Shown: piece after piece, positions 23,896 through 34,303 of the stretch
How positions within the stretch are numbered: position 1 is the stretch's first letter
How the letters are laid out: every line of letters starts with the position of its first letter
Source of the DNA: Thermoleophilia bacterium
GTDB lineage: Bacteria > Actinomycetota > Thermoleophilia > Miltoncostaeales > Miltoncostaeaceae
DNA: 38,713 nucleotides
Direction of reading: 5' to 3'
Assembly: GCA_025455865.1 (NCBI GenBank)
Contig: JALOLS010000011.1
Coordinates: 1-38,713, forward strand
The notes under the pieces: generated by a model
The model's input: the letters and a program-made list of their open reading frames with translations, nothing else
Database searches by the model: none
Told to the model about the DNA's origin: nothing
Made by a program: the position numbers and the translations under genes

Positions 23896-24195
23896 ATGCG
23901 CACCACCGCGACCATCCACCACCGCGTCGGCGACTACGACGCCTGGAAGTCGGTCTACGACGAGATCGCCCCGACGATCCAGGTCCCCGGCGGCGTGCTG
24001 GACCAGGCGGTCCTGCGCGATCCGGCCGACCCCCGGGCGGTCGTGGTGATCCACACCTTCGCCTCGCCGGAGGCCGCGCAGGCCTTCGTGGCGCGGGAGG
24101 ACCTGAAGGCCGTGATGGCGCGCGCGGGCGTCGATCTCGACACCTTCCGGCTCGAGATGCTCCAGGAGGTGCAGTCGGGCCCGCCCGGCGCGTGA
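23896..24195 (+). CDS. Small dimeric alpha/beta-barrel-like protein (ABM/Dabb-like)
   Basis: ATG 23896 has GGAGGG 5 nt upstream and gives 99 residues. The pattern TATIHHRVGDYDAWKSVYDEI, AVLRDPADPRAVVVIHTFASPEAAQAFV and LEMLQEV is that of a ferredoxin-like dimeric alpha/beta barrel, as in antibiotic-biosynthesis-monooxygenase and related proteins: strand, helix beginning with 'W', strand, 'F.s.e.a..F' helix. No cofactor or catalytic residue can be assigned. It is divergent from mnmA and ends 3 bp from the convergent thioredoxin-fold gene. Probably cytoplasmic. Confidence 0.8.
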   Translation: MRTTATIHHRVGDYDAWKSVYDEIAPTIQVPGGVLDQAVLRDPADPRAVVVIHTFASPEAAQAFVAREDLKAVMARAGVDLDTFRLEMLQEVQSGPPGA

Positions 24196-24198
24196 TCC

Positions 24199-24666
24199 CT
24201 ACCGCCGGAACGAGGGCGGGGTGCTCCGGGCGTCGGCGATGGACTGACGCAGCACGGCGGCGTCGACGAGCCCCGAGAAGCGATGCACGAGCTTGCGGTT
24301 GCGCCCGATCACCACGACCGACGGGGTGAGGGTCACCCCGAGCGACTGGGGCAGGTCGCCGAACCGGGCGGCCTGGCCCAGCCGGTAGACGAAGTAGGCC
24401 ACCCCGCGGCGCATCGCCGGCTGGGAGCGCACCTGGCGCAGCTCCTCGGTGACCATGTCGTCGTCGGCCGCCCCCGGGAGCAGGAACGCCACGACCACCG
24501 CGCGGCGCCCGTCGAGCGCCTTGCGGAGGGCCGGCGGGCTGCCCCGGTCGAGCTGAACGGTCTGGCCGGCGCTCAGGGTCGGGGCGGACAGCGCGGTCGA
24601 GGCGGCGCCGGCGCCCAGGACCAGGACGGCCGCGGCGACGCCGGCCGTCCGGCGGAGGGTGCTCAC
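24199..24666 (-). CDS. Secreted thioredoxin-fold protein lacking CXXC
   Basis: The GTG start at 24666 has GGGAGG 6 nt upstream and gives 155 residues. A signal peptide (RRTAGVAAAVLVLGAGAAS..., about residues 5-28) precedes a thioredoxin-like region: LDGRRAVVVAFLLPGAADDDMV (strand and start of helix, with no cysteines where CXXC would be), VAYFVYRLGQAARFGDLPQSLGV, and the cis-proline region LTPSVVVIGRNRKLVHRFSG. With no redox cysteines it is more likely a binding or structural thioredoxin-fold protein than an oxidoreductase. Its start overlaps the stop of a Cys-rich leader ORF, suggesting control by cysteine or sulfur supply. Confidence 0.8.
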   Translation of the reverse strand: MSTLRRTAGVAAAVLVLGAGAASTALSAPTLSAGQTVQLDRGSPPALRKALDGRRAVVVAFLLPGAADDDMVTEELRQVRSQPAMRRGVAYFVYRLGQAARFGDLPQSLGVTLTPSVVVIGRNRKLVHRFSGLVDAAVLRQSIADARSTPPSFRR

Positions 24667-24782
24667 CCGGCACCTCCCGCGGGCGTGGTGGCGCCCCACC
24701 TTGCCGTGTCGGCGGGTGATCCGGGCCTGCAGCAGCAGGTGGGTTGCAGGCGGGACGGCTCTCGATGAGCCGGCCCTGACAC
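24663..24782 (-). CDS. Candidate poly-cysteine leader peptide (39 residues)
   Basis: An open frame from GTG 24782 (or the in-frame GTG 24797) reads through LQPTCCCRPGS and stops at a TGA that overlaps the GTG start of the thioredoxin-fold gene (GTGA). Three consecutive TGC codons just before a strong start region, with translational overlap, match the design of the poly-Cys attenuator ORFs described in mycobacteria. No clear ribosome site precedes the GTG, so it may be leaderless. This is a candidate only. Confidence 0.45.
   Translation of the reverse strand: MSGPAHREPSRLQPTCCCRPGSPADTARWGATTPAGGAG
24726..24772 (-). promoter_or_regulatory. Paired hairpins within the poly-Cys leader
   Basis: Read on the minus strand there is CGGCTC - 5 nt - GAGCCG, then CCTGCA ... 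TGCAGG. The right arm of the second hairpin contains the last of the three TGC (Cys) codons. A ribosome slowed on those codons would prevent this stem from forming. Nearer the gene, GGTGG/CCACC (24680s) could compete for the region that holds the GGGAGG ribosome site. Confidence 0.4.
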
Positions 24783-25017
24783 CGCATCCCCGGTCACAAG
24801 TGTTGGCTCGGACGACGTTGAGCCGATCGCGAACAAGGTCGGGCACCTCCAGGCTACTCGCTCTCCCGGTGAGTCGGCAACGGAGCCGCGGCGCTTGAGT
24901 GGCCGGGGGGCGCCCGCCTGGGCAAATCCTCGCCTTCGCTTCCCGCGGGCCGGCCGGAGGGCGACCCTGGGGACAGCGACGACGACCCGGACACCCTCCC
25001 CCGACGGAGCCCTCCCC

Positions 25018-25263
25018 GTGCTGATCCCCGCCCCCTCCCCCACCTACGCGCTCGCCCCCGGCCTGCCTGCGCTCTCGGCCAACGAGCGACGCATGGTCGG
25101 CCGCGTGGTCGAGTCGCTGACCGGCGAGGTCACCAGCGCGCTGGTCACCTCGGTGCGGCGCACCGACCGCCACCTGGTGGTCGAGCTGCTCACCCCGGAC
25201 GGGCCGGTGGTGGTGCTCGAGCGCATGCGCCCGCCCACGGCGTACGTCGCCCGCTCGGCCTGA
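25018..25263 (+). CDS. Small uncharacterised protein (81 residues)
   Basis: GTG 25018 with GGAG 8 nt upstream is the likeliest start, since an earlier in-frame ATG (24895) adds a low-complexity basic stretch without family-like features. The protein is soluble: a short Pro-rich start, a helix (ANERRMVGRVVESLTGEV) and a two-strand hairpin (DRHLVVELLTPDGPVVVLERM). No family is recognised. It is oriented divergently from the thioredoxin-fold gene and precedes the secreted peptidase on the same strand. Confidence 0.55.
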   Translation: MLIPAPSPTYALAPGLPALSANERRMVGRVVESLTGEVTSALVTSVRRTDRHLVVELLTPDGPVVVLERMRPPTAYVARSA

Positions 25264-25334
25264 CCCGCCCGGACCCGCGTTCCGCCCGGCCGCAGGGGCT
25301 GGCGCGGGGGACCGGGGCGTGCTTTGGTCCGGTC

Positions 25335-26345
25335 GTGCGGCGCCGGACCCTCGCCCTCATCGCCGTCTGCGGCGTCGTCGCGTCCTCCGCGCCGGCCGCC
25401 GCGGTCACCCGCGTGGTGCGCGACCGCGAGGGGCGCCCGATCACCTTCGACGTGCAGGCGCCGAACGTCGACCTGGCCGCCTACGCCCGGGTCATGCGCA
25501 ACGCCGTGCACGGCGAGGAGATCCGCGACGTCACCATCCGCATCGTCCCGCCGGGGCGGGTGGGGGCCGCCTGCGGCGCCGACGAGGCCGGCGGCTGCTA
25601 CGGCGGGTTCCCGGCGCGGATCATCGTCCCGGCCGGGAGCGGACCCGCGGTCGAGCACGTCCTCCTGCACGAGTACGGCCACCACATCGACCGCACCCTG
25701 GACCACCGCGGCCTGCCCGAGCCGAACGGCACCCCGCGCTGGTGGACGGCCCGCAAGATGGGCGAGCGCCTGCGCCAGGGCCTGGTGGCCTTCGACTACT
25801 CGCGCGGCTGGACCCGCTCGGTGGGTGAGATCTTCGCCGAGGACTACGTCCAGCTGCACGTGCGTTCGAGCCACGCCATCGGCTGGCTGCGCCCGCCCGG
25901 GGACGGGGTCCTGCGGGCGCTGCGGCGCGACCTCACCGGGCGGGCCACCGGTCCGGCCCCCCGCGCGGTGCCGCCCGCCCCGCCCCCGCCCCAGGACCCG
26001 CCGCCCACGCTCCCCGACGGCACCCCGGGCCTGGAGATCCGGCGCAGCGGCATCGTGGCCGCCGGCGAGCGGCGCACGCTCCCCTTCGGCCTGCTCGGCC
26101 CCGGCCGGCGGGTGACCTTCACCGTGCGGCCCACCGGGCTGGACGGCCGCCCGGGGCGCGTGCGGATCGAGGTGAGCTGCGACGGCGCCCCGGTCGCCGC
26201 CGCCGAGGGGGGCGAGCAGGGCGAGGTGACCATCGACCGCCCGGGCCTCGGGCCCGCCTCGTGCGAGGCCGCCCTCACCGGCCTCGGGGCGCCGACGGGC
26301 TACGACGCCACGCTGACCCTGCGGGTGGAGGGCGCGGCGGGCTGA
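25335..26345 (+). CDS. Secreted zinc metallopeptidase with a C-terminal beta-sandwich
   Basis: The 336-residue product starts at GTG 25335. A signal peptide (residues 1-23, ending SSAPAAA) leads to a catalytic domain with the zinc motif HEYGHHID (112-119) and a downstream glutamate in GEIFAEDY (165/169) that suits a gluzincin-type third ligand. Two cysteines (AACGADEAGGCYG) probably form a disulfide beside the site. A Pro-rich linker (about 195-225) leads to a beta-sandwich (about 228-334) like those used for wall or substrate binding. The target is unknown. It is convergent with aspS. Confidence 0.8.
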   Translation: MRRRTLALIAVCGVVASSAPAAAVTRVVRDREGRPITFDVQAPNVDLAAYARVMRNAVHGEEIRDVTIRIVPPGRVGAACGADEAGGCYGGFPARIIVPAGSGPAVEHVLLHEYGHHIDRTLDHRGLPEPNGTPRWWTARKMGERLRQGLVAFDYSRGWTRSVGEIFAEDYVQLHVRSSHAIGWLRPPGDGVLRALRRDLTGRATGPAPRAVPPAPPPPQDPPPTLPDGTPGLEIRRSGIVAAGERRTLPFGLLGPGRRVTFTVRPTGLDGRPGRVRIEVSCDGAPVAAAEGGEQGEVTIDRPGLGPASCEAALTGLGAPTGYDATLTLRVEGAAG

Positions 26346-26370
26346 TCCCGGGCGGTCGGTGGATGCGGGC

Positions 26371-28128
26371 TCAGCCCGCCGGCCGCACCCCGAGCTCCCG
26401 CAGCTGGCGCGGGTCGACGTCGGACGGGGCGCCGGTCAGGGGGTCCTGGCCGGTCGCGGTCTTGGGGAAGGCGATCACGTCCCGGATGGAGCTCATCCCG
26501 GCCAGGATCATCACCAGGCGGTCCAGGCCCAGGGCGATGCCCCCGTGGGGCGGGGCGCCCAGGCGGAGCGCGCGCAGCAGGAAGCCGAACTTGGCCTCGG
26601 CCTCCTCCGCCCCGATCCCGATGGCCGCGAACGCCGCCTGCTGCACGTCGCGGTCGTGGATGCGGATGCTCCCGCCCCCGATCTCCAGGCCGTTGATGAC
26701 CACGTCGTAGGCGACCGAGCGCACCCGGCCGGGGTCGGTGGCCAGCAGGCCGACGTCCTCGGGGTGCGGCGCGGTGAACGGATGGTGCAGCGGGTCCCAG
26801 CGGCGCTCGTCGGCGTTCCACTCCACCAGCGGGAAGTCGGTCACCCAGAGGGGCGCCCAGCCGTCGGCCACCATGCCCCAGCGCATCGCGTACCGGCCGC
26901 GCAGCGTGCCGAGGACCCCCTGGGCCACGTCCTCGGCGTCCGCGACCAGCACGATGAGGTCGCCGGGGCCGGCGCCCAGGTCGGCGGGCAGCCCCTCCAG
27001 GAACCTGGCGACGGGCGAGCGCACGCCGCACTCATCGGTGACGATGGCCCAGACCAGGCCCTTCGCCCCGAGGTCGACCGCCTCGGCCATGAGGCCGTCG
27101 CCGTCCTTGCGCGAGAGCCCGGCCCCGGCGCCCGGCACCACCAGCCCGCGCACCACGCCGCCGGCGGCCACCGCCTTCTCGAAGACCCCGAAGCCCGATG
27201 CGGCCGCCCGCGCCGACCAGTCGGTGATCTCCATGCCGAAGCGCAGGTCCGGCCGGTCGGTCCCGTAGCGGGCCATCGCCTCGGCATGGGTCATGCGCGG
27301 GAAGGGCGTCGGCAGGGCGACCCCGGCACAGGCGAACGCCGCCTCGAGCACCGACTCGATCAGCGACTGCACGTCCTCGGGCTCCACGAAGGACGCCTCG
27401 AGGTCCAGCTGGGTGAACTCCGGCTGGCGGTCGGCCCGCAGGTCCTCGTCGCGGAAGCAGCGGGCGATCTGGTAGTAGCGCTCGATCCCCCCGACCATCA
27501 GCAGCTGCTTGAACAGCTGCGGGCTCTGGGGCAGCGCGTACCACTCGCCCCGCTGCAGGCGGCTGGGCACCAGGAAGTCGCGCGCGCCCTCCGGGGTCGA
27601 GCGGGTGAGCATGGGGGTCTCGACCTCCAGGAAGCCCTCACCGTCGAGCACCCTGCGGATGGACGAGATGACCCGCGAGCGCAGCTCCAGCGCGGCGAGG
27701 CGCCGGGGCCGGCGGGTGTCGAGGTAGCGGTAGGTCAGCCGCAGCTCCTCGGAGGGCTCGGTGCCCTCGTCCTCGACCGAGAACGGGAGCGGGTCGGCGG
27801 CCGCGAGCCGCTCGATGGACTCGACCATGAGCTCGACCCGGCCGGTCGGGATGCGCGGGTTGACGGTCTCCTCCGAGCGGGCGGCCACCCGCCCGGTCAC
27901 CGAGACCACGTCCTCCAGGTGCAGCCGGCCGGCGATCGCGTGCGCCTCGCCGGCCTCCCCGGGGTGGAACACCAACTGCAGGATCCCGGAGCGGTCGCGC
28001 AGGTCGATGAACACCAGCCCGCCGTGGTCGCGCCGGCGGTGGACCCAGCCGGCCACCCGCACCGACTGCCCGACCACCTCGGCCGCCCCGTGGGCGGTGT
28101 GGGTGCGAAAGCGCGCGGCGCCGATCAC
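26371..28128 (-). CDS. aspS: Aspartyl-tRNA synthetase (possibly non-discriminating)
   Basis: This bacterial-type 585-residue class IIb synthetase starts at GTG 28128, whose bases overlap the hisS stop (GTGA). The N-terminal OB-fold anticodon-binding domain contains WVHRRRDHGGLVFIDLRDRSG (positions about 28-48). The catalytic core has QSPQLFKQLLM (motif 2 region), YYQIARCFRDEDLRADRQPEFTQLD and the motif 3 GIALGLDRLVMIL, with the GAD insertion between. The histidine in RRRDHGG is found in non-discriminating AspRSs that also make Asp-tRNA-Asn; this needs GatCAB, which is not in the window. Confidence 0.96.
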   Translation of the reverse strand: MIGAARFRTHTAHGAAEVVGQSVRVAGWVHRRRDHGGLVFIDLRDRSGILQLVFHPGEAGEAHAIAGRLHLEDVVSVTGRVAARSEETVNPRIPTGRVELMVESIERLAAADPLPFSVEDEGTEPSEELRLTYRYLDTRRPRRLAALELRSRVISSIRRVLDGEGFLEVETPMLTRSTPEGARDFLVPSRLQRGEWYALPQSPQLFKQLLMVGGIERYYQIARCFRDEDLRADRQPEFTQLDLEASFVEPEDVQSLIESVLEAAFACAGVALPTPFPRMTHAEAMARYGTDRPDLRFGMEITDWSARAAASGFGVFEKAVAAGGVVRGLVVPGAGAGLSRKDGDGLMAEAVDLGAKGLVWAIVTDECGVRSPVARFLEGLPADLGAGPGDLIVLVADAEDVAQGVLGTLRGRYAMRWGMVADGWAPLWVTDFPLVEWNADERRWDPLHHPFTAPHPEDVGLLATDPGRVRSVAYDVVINGLEIGGGSIRIHDRDVQQAAFAAIGIGAEEAEAKFGFLLRALRLGAPPHGGIALGLDRLVMILAGMSSIRDVIAFPKTATGQDPLTGAPSDVDPRQLRELGVRPAG

Positions 28129-29375
28129 GCCACGGCCCCGCGCACGTGCTCCACCAGCCGCCCGAGCGGCACCTCGTGCTGCTCCCCGCTTCGCATGTCG
28201 CGCACGGTGGCCATCCCCTCCTGGTGCTCGCGTGGGCCGACGATGACGCACAGGCGGGCGCCCAGGCCCGCGGCATGGCGGAGCATGGCCTTGAGGCCCC
28301 GCCCGCGCAGGTCGCTCTCGCAGCGCACCCCGGCGCGGCGAAGCTCCCGCACGAGCGGCATGAGCCCGGGCCGGAGCGCCGGGTCGGGCACGGCCAGGTA
28401 GCAGTCGACGACCGCGCCGTCGGCGTCCGCGCCGGCCGCCTCCAGGGCCAGGGTGATGCGCTCGACCCCGGTGCCGAAGCCCACCCCGGGGGTCGGCGGG
28501 CCGCCCAGGTCGGCCACCAGCCCGTCGTACCGGCCGCCCCCGCCGATGCCGCTCTGGGCGCCCAGGCGGTCGCAGGTGAACTCGAACACCGTGCGGGTGT
28601 AGTAGTCCAGGCCGCGGACCAGGGTGGGATCCTCCTCGTAGGCGATCCCGAGCGCGTCCAGGGCGCCCTTCACCCGGTCGTGGTGCGCCCGGGCCTCCTC
28701 GGACAGGTGGTCGGCGAGGCGCGGCGCGCCGGCCATGACCTCCTGCACGTGGGGGTCCTTGGAGTCGAACAGCCGCATCGGGTTGTCGCGCAGGCGCATC
28801 CGCTCCTCCTCCCCGAAGCCGGCCGCGCGCGCCTCGACGTGGGCGACCAGCAGGTCGCGGTAGGGGCCGCGGGTGGCCGGGTCGCCGAGCGACGAGAGGC
28901 GCAGGCGCACCCCGGGGACCCCGAGATCGGCGTAGAGGTCCGCAAGCAGCGTGATCATCTCGGCGTCCAGCAGCGGGTCCTCGGATCCGAAGGCCTCCGC
29001 CCCGACCTGCCAGTGCTCCCGGAAGCGGCCCGACTGGGGCGCCTCGAAGCGGAACATGGGCGCGAGGTACCAGAGCTTCACCGGGGCCGGCAGCTTGTGC
29101 ATGCCGTGCTCGGCGAACGCCCGGGCCACCGGCGCGGTGCCCTCCGGGCGCAGGGTGAGGCTGCGCCCGCCCCGGTCGGTGAAGGTGTACATCTCCTTGC
29201 GGACGATGTCGGTGGAGGTGCCCACCCCGCGCACGAAGACCTCGGTCTCCTCGAAGGTGGGGGTGGTGATGCGCCCGAAGCCGTACCGGGCCATGAGCCG
29301 GGCCGCGGCCGCCTCGATGCGGGCGCGCACCCGCGACTCGGCGGGCAGCACGTCGCGCGTGCCGCGCGAGGGCAC
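28125..29375 (-). CDS. hisS: Histidyl-tRNA synthetase
   Basis: The 416-residue class II enzyme charges tRNA-His. It begins SRGTRDVLPAES, followed by motif 1, TLRPEGTAPVARAF, motif 2 WYLAPMFRFEAPQSGRFREHWQ, the histidine-A loop LVRGLDYYTRTVFEF, GIGGGGRYDGL and motif 3 GVGFGTGVERITLAL. The C-terminal 95 residues are the anticodon-binding domain. The GTG start directly abuts the TAG of the upstream membrane-protein gene (no gap), and its stop overlaps aspS, so the three are almost certainly one transcript. The hisS-aspS pair is a common actinobacterial order. Confidence 0.97.
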   Translation of the reverse strand: MPSRGTRDVLPAESRVRARIEAAAARLMARYGFGRITTPTFEETEVFVRGVGTSTDIVRKEMYTFTDRGGRSLTLRPEGTAPVARAFAEHGMHKLPAPVKLWYLAPMFRFEAPQSGRFREHWQVGAEAFGSEDPLLDAEMITLLADLYADLGVPGVRLRLSSLGDPATRGPYRDLLVAHVEARAAGFGEEERMRLRDNPMRLFDSKDPHVQEVMAGAPRLADHLSEEARAHHDRVKGALDALGIAYEEDPTLVRGLDYYTRTVFEFTCDRLGAQSGIGGGGRYDGLVADLGGPPTPGVGFGTGVERITLALEAAGADADGAVVDCYLAVPDPALRPGLMPLVRELRRAGVRCESDLRGRGLKAMLRHAAGLGARLCVIVGPREHQEGMATVRDMRSGEQHEVPLGRLVEHVRGAVA

Positions 29376-29732
29376 CTACGCGTTCCCGGCGCGCCGCCGC
29401 TCCCAGCGGCGCAGCGCCATGCGGTGGCTCAGGCGATCGAGCATCATCCCGACCGGGATCATGATCACGAACAGGCCCGCGGTGAACAGCAGGGCCGCCG
29501 CCGGCGAGTCGCCCGCGACCAGGATCAGGAACACGAAGAAGATGATCGAGGCGATCATCGCGCGGATGAGCACGCTGCGGAAGCCGGGGCGGACCGGGGC
29601 GCCCTTGCCCCGCGGGGCCGGCTTCTTCCCCGACTGGGCGGCCTTGGCCTCCTCGGCCTGACGGGCCTCGGCGCGCGGGTTGCGCACCGGGGGCGGGCCG
29701 GCGTTGGGCCGGCGGCGGCGGCGCTTGGCGAT
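29376..29732 (-). CDS. Small basic protein with two membrane helices; possible ATC start
   Basis: The C-terminal part is clear: a basic, disordered N-region, then two helices (LIRAMIASIIFFVFLILVA and LLFTAGLFVIMIPVGMML) and a basic tail ending just before hisS. The start is odd. The best ribosome site, GGAGGG, is followed 8 nt later by ATC in frame, giving (M)AKRRRRRPNAG and 118 residues. The first conventional start inside is GTG at 29687, which has no visible ribosome site. Upstream in-frame starts lie within the formimidoyltransferase gene. The function is unknown. It is placed between the formimidoyltransferase and hisS, co-transcribed with both. Confidence 0.75.
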   Translation of the reverse strand: MAKRRRRRPNAGPPPVRNPRAEARQAEEAKAAQSGKKPAPRGKGAPVRPGFRSVLIRAMIASIIFFVFLILVAGDSPAAALLFTAGLFVIMIPVGMMLDRLSHRMALRRWERRRAGNA

Positions 29733-29749
29733 GGTGCGGTCCCTCCGGG

Positions 29750-30679
29750 TCAGGCCGGGCGGCGGAGCGCCGGCAGGTGTGCCTCGAGCACCTGCCCGGG
29801 GACCAGACGCGGGAGCCCGAGCGCCGCCGGCGCGACGCCCTCGAGCGCCGCGGCCGGGACGAGCCCGACGAGCTCGCTCGGACCGGCGCGGAGCCCCAGG
29901 CGGCCGGCCTCCCGGCGCACCGCGGCGACCAGGGCCCCCGGCGGGGTGCGCCGGAAGTCTTCCAGATTGGCGGAGACCTGCGCAACGCCCGCGGCCGGGC
30001 ACCACAGGCCGAGCGCCCGCACGGCGGGCAGGCCCGCGGTCCCGCCCTCGCGCACCCGCGCGGCCACCTCCCGGGCCTGGTCCACCGTCGCCCCCGGCAT
30101 CCACACGTTCCAGGCGATGAGCGGGGGCCGGGCGCCGACCAGCGTGACCCCGGCGGTGGGGTGCGCCCGCGGGGGACCGGCGTCGGGGACGATGCGCCCG
30201 GCGCGGATCTCCTCGTGCAGCCACGCCGCGCCGCCCCGGCGGAAGTCGCGGGGACGGAGCCCGGGCCGGGCGGCGGCGTCGCCGTAGAGCAGGCACGGGA
30301 TGCCGAGCTCGGCGCCGATCCGCGCCGCGGCGCGGCGCGCGAGGTCCACCGCGAGGGCGCGGCCCGCCGGGTCGGTGAACACGAACGGCAGCACGTCCAG
30401 GGCCCCCACCCGGGGGTGGATGCCCTCATGGGCGCCCAGGTCGATCTCATCGCGCGCGGCGCGGGCCAGGGCCACCATGGCCTCCAGCAGCGCCTCGGGG
30501 GGCCCGGCCGCGGTGAGCACCGCGCGGTGGTGGTCGGGGTCGGCGTGCAGGTCGAGCACGCGCACCCCCGGGACCGCCACCGCGGCCCGCAGCCGCAGGA
30601 TCGTGTGGCGGTCACGGCCCTCGCTACAGTTGGGCACGGCCAGCGCGACCCGGCCGGCCGGCGTGCCCGCCGCCGGCAC
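29750..30679 (-). CDS. Glutamate formimidoyltransferase-like protein (FTCD N-terminal type)
   Basis: Members transfer a formimino group between glutamate and tetrahydrofolate. The product has the opening LAVPNCSEGRD, the active-site region GAHEGIHPRVGALDVLPFVF with the catalytic histidine, PCLLYGDAA, AWNVWM, and the second subdomain with VSANLEDFRRTPPGALV and PSELVGLVP. This is the transferase half only (about 309 residues), without the cyclodeaminase. The start is uncertain: GTG 30679 is chosen because an ATG at 30739 would overlap the divergent ABC gene. No histidine-degradation genes are nearby, so a folate-recycling role is as likely. The usual 'NFSEGR' is NCSEGR here. Confidence 0.85.
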   Translation of the reverse strand: MPAAGTPAGRVALAVPNCSEGRDRHTILRLRAAVAVPGVRVLDLHADPDHHRAVLTAAGPPEALLEAMVALARAARDEIDLGAHEGIHPRVGALDVLPFVFTDPAGRALAVDLARRAAARIGAELGIPCLLYGDAAARPGLRPRDFRRGGAAWLHEEIRAGRIVPDAGPPRAHPTAGVTLVGARPPLIAWNVWMPGATVDQAREVAARVREGGTAGLPAVRALGLWCPAAGVAQVSANLEDFRRTPPGALVAAVRREAGRLGLRAGPSELVGLVPAAALEGVAPAALGLPRLVPGQVLEAHLPALRRPA

Positions 30680-30725
30680 CCCGCGCCCTGACGGCGCCCC
30701 CCCGCTCGCGCCCGCCCCCACCGCC

Positions 30726-32470
<1,745 letters not shown>

Positions 32471-32474
<4 letters not shown>

Positions 32475-34291
32475 GCACGCGGCCCCCGGGGCAGGGTCCC
32501 GCCTCGCGGGTGCTCGGGCCGGCGGTGGAGCGCGACCCGGACGACGTGCGCCCGAACCGCGTGCCGCGCCGGGTGTTCCGCAAGCTGCTGCCGTACTTCC
32601 GGCCCTACGCCGCCCGCACGATCCTCACCATCGCCCTGATGGTGATGGTCGCGCTGACCGGCCTGGCCGGGCCCGCGCTCGCCCAGGTGGCGATCGACCG
32701 GGGGATCACGGCCGGGGACGAGGCGGTCCTGGTGGCCGTGGTCGTGGTGTTCGTGCTCGCCGGGCTGGTCGGCTGGCTCGCCGGCTACTGGCAGAGCTAC
32801 CTCTCGGGCTGGGTGGGCGAGCGGGTGCTGCTGGACCTGCGCACGAAGCTCTTCGACCACATGATGGGCCTGGAGCTCGGCCACCACGAGCGCCAGCCCA
32901 CCGGCCGGAGCGTCAGCCGCCTGACCAACGACGTCGAGGCGGTGAACATGCTGGTCACCGACGGGGCGACGTCCCTGGTGGTCAACGGCCTGACCTTCCT
33001 CGGCGCCGTGGGCATCCTGCTCTGGTACGACTGGAAGCTGGCGCTCGCGGCGTTCGCGATCTTCCCGCTCCTGGCGCTCGGGACCGGGATCTTCCGGGTG
33101 CGCTCGACCCGCGCCTACCGCCACACCCGGGAGCGGGTGGCCGACGTGATGAGCCACCTGCAGGAGAACATCTCCGGCATCCGGGTGGTCCAGGGCCACG
33201 GCCGCCAGGACCAGGCCCGGCGCGAGTTCATCCGGGTCAACCGGGACTACCGCGAGGCCAACATGGAGACGGTGCGGGTGTCGGGGGTCTACTTCCCCGG
33301 CGTCGAGCTCCTGGCCGCGCTCGGGACCGCGCTGATCCTCTACTACGGCGGGAACCGGGTGCTCGACGAGGACCTCACCGTCGGCGTGATGGTCGCGTTC
33401 ATCGGGTACCTGGGCACCTTCTTCGACCCGATCCAGCAGCTCTCACAGCTCTACAACACCTTCCAGTCGGCGGTCGCGGCGCTGGAGAAGATCTTCGGGG
33501 TGCTCGAGACCGAGCCGGAGCTGACCTCGGCCCCGGGCGCCCCGGACCTGCCGCCGGTCGCCGGGGCGGTGCGCCTGGAGGGCGTGAGCTTCGGCTACGG
33601 GCGCGAGTACGTGCTCCACGACGTCGATCTCGACATCGCGGCCGGCGAGACCGTCGCGCTCGTGGGGCCGACCGGCGCGGGCAAGTCGACTCTCGCCAAG
33701 CTCATCGCGCGCCTGTACGACCCCGACGAGGGCCGGGTGCTGGTGGACGGCCACGACCTGCGCATGGTGTCGGTCCCCTCACTGCGCGCCCAGCTCGGGA
33801 TCGTCCCGCAGGAGGGGCACCTGTTCGGCGGCTCGATCGCCGACAACCTGCGCTTCGCCCGCCCCGGGGCCACCGATGAGGACCTGCGCGCGGCGCTCGG
33901 CATGGTCGGGGCGCTGGAGTTCGTCGACTCGCTGCCCGACGGCCTCGACACCGACGTGCAGGAGCGCGGGTCGCGGCTCTCGGCGGGGCAGCGGCAGCTC
34001 CTCTCGTTCGCCCGCGCGCTGGTGGCCGACCCGCGCCTGCTCATCCTCGACGAGGCCACCTCGTCGATCGACCTGCGCTCGGAGCGGCGGATCGAGCAGG
34101 CCCTGGACACCCTGCTCGCGGGCCGCACGGCCATCGTGATCGCCCATCGCCTCTCGACCATCCGGCGCGCCGACCGCATCGTGGTGGTCGAGGACGGCCG
34201 CGTGGCCGAGCAGGGCACCCACGACGACCTCATGGCCCGCGGCGGCCGCTACGCCGGGCTCTACTCCGACTGGGAGCGGGCGGCGGCGTAG
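32471..34291 (+). CDS. ABC exporter subunit, second half of a heterodimer
   Basis: The 606-residue partner begins at ATG 32471 with GGGAGG upstream. A 45-residue cytoplasmic N-terminal extension precedes six membrane helices and an ATPase with Walker A GPTGAGKST (about 398), Q-loop VPQEGHLFG, Walker B LLILDEATSSID (about 525) and the H-loop in VIAHRLSTI. The signature reads LSAGQRQLLSFARAL, with alanine for the usual first glycine. The catalytic glutamate is kept, so neither site of the pair is degenerate by that residue. The elbow helix and YFRPYAARTIL are typical of lipid/multidrug exporters. It is convergent with a lipoprotein gene 12 bp downstream. Confidence 0.94.
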
Positions 34292-34303
34292 CCACGGCCC
34301 GGG

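Noticed and set aside
24667-25017. Possible metabolite riboswitch in the leader of the thioredoxin-fold gene
   Set aside because: No match to the SAM, cobalamin, c-di-AMP or c-di-GMP core motifs could be recognised; the Cys-codon leader explains the dyads better.
26371-30615. One continuous 1414-codon minus frame suggesting an aspS fusion with upstream sequence
   Set aside because: Upstream of GTG 28128 the frame is only the shadow of hisS and its neighbours; hisS in its own frame is complete and its stop overlaps the aspS start.
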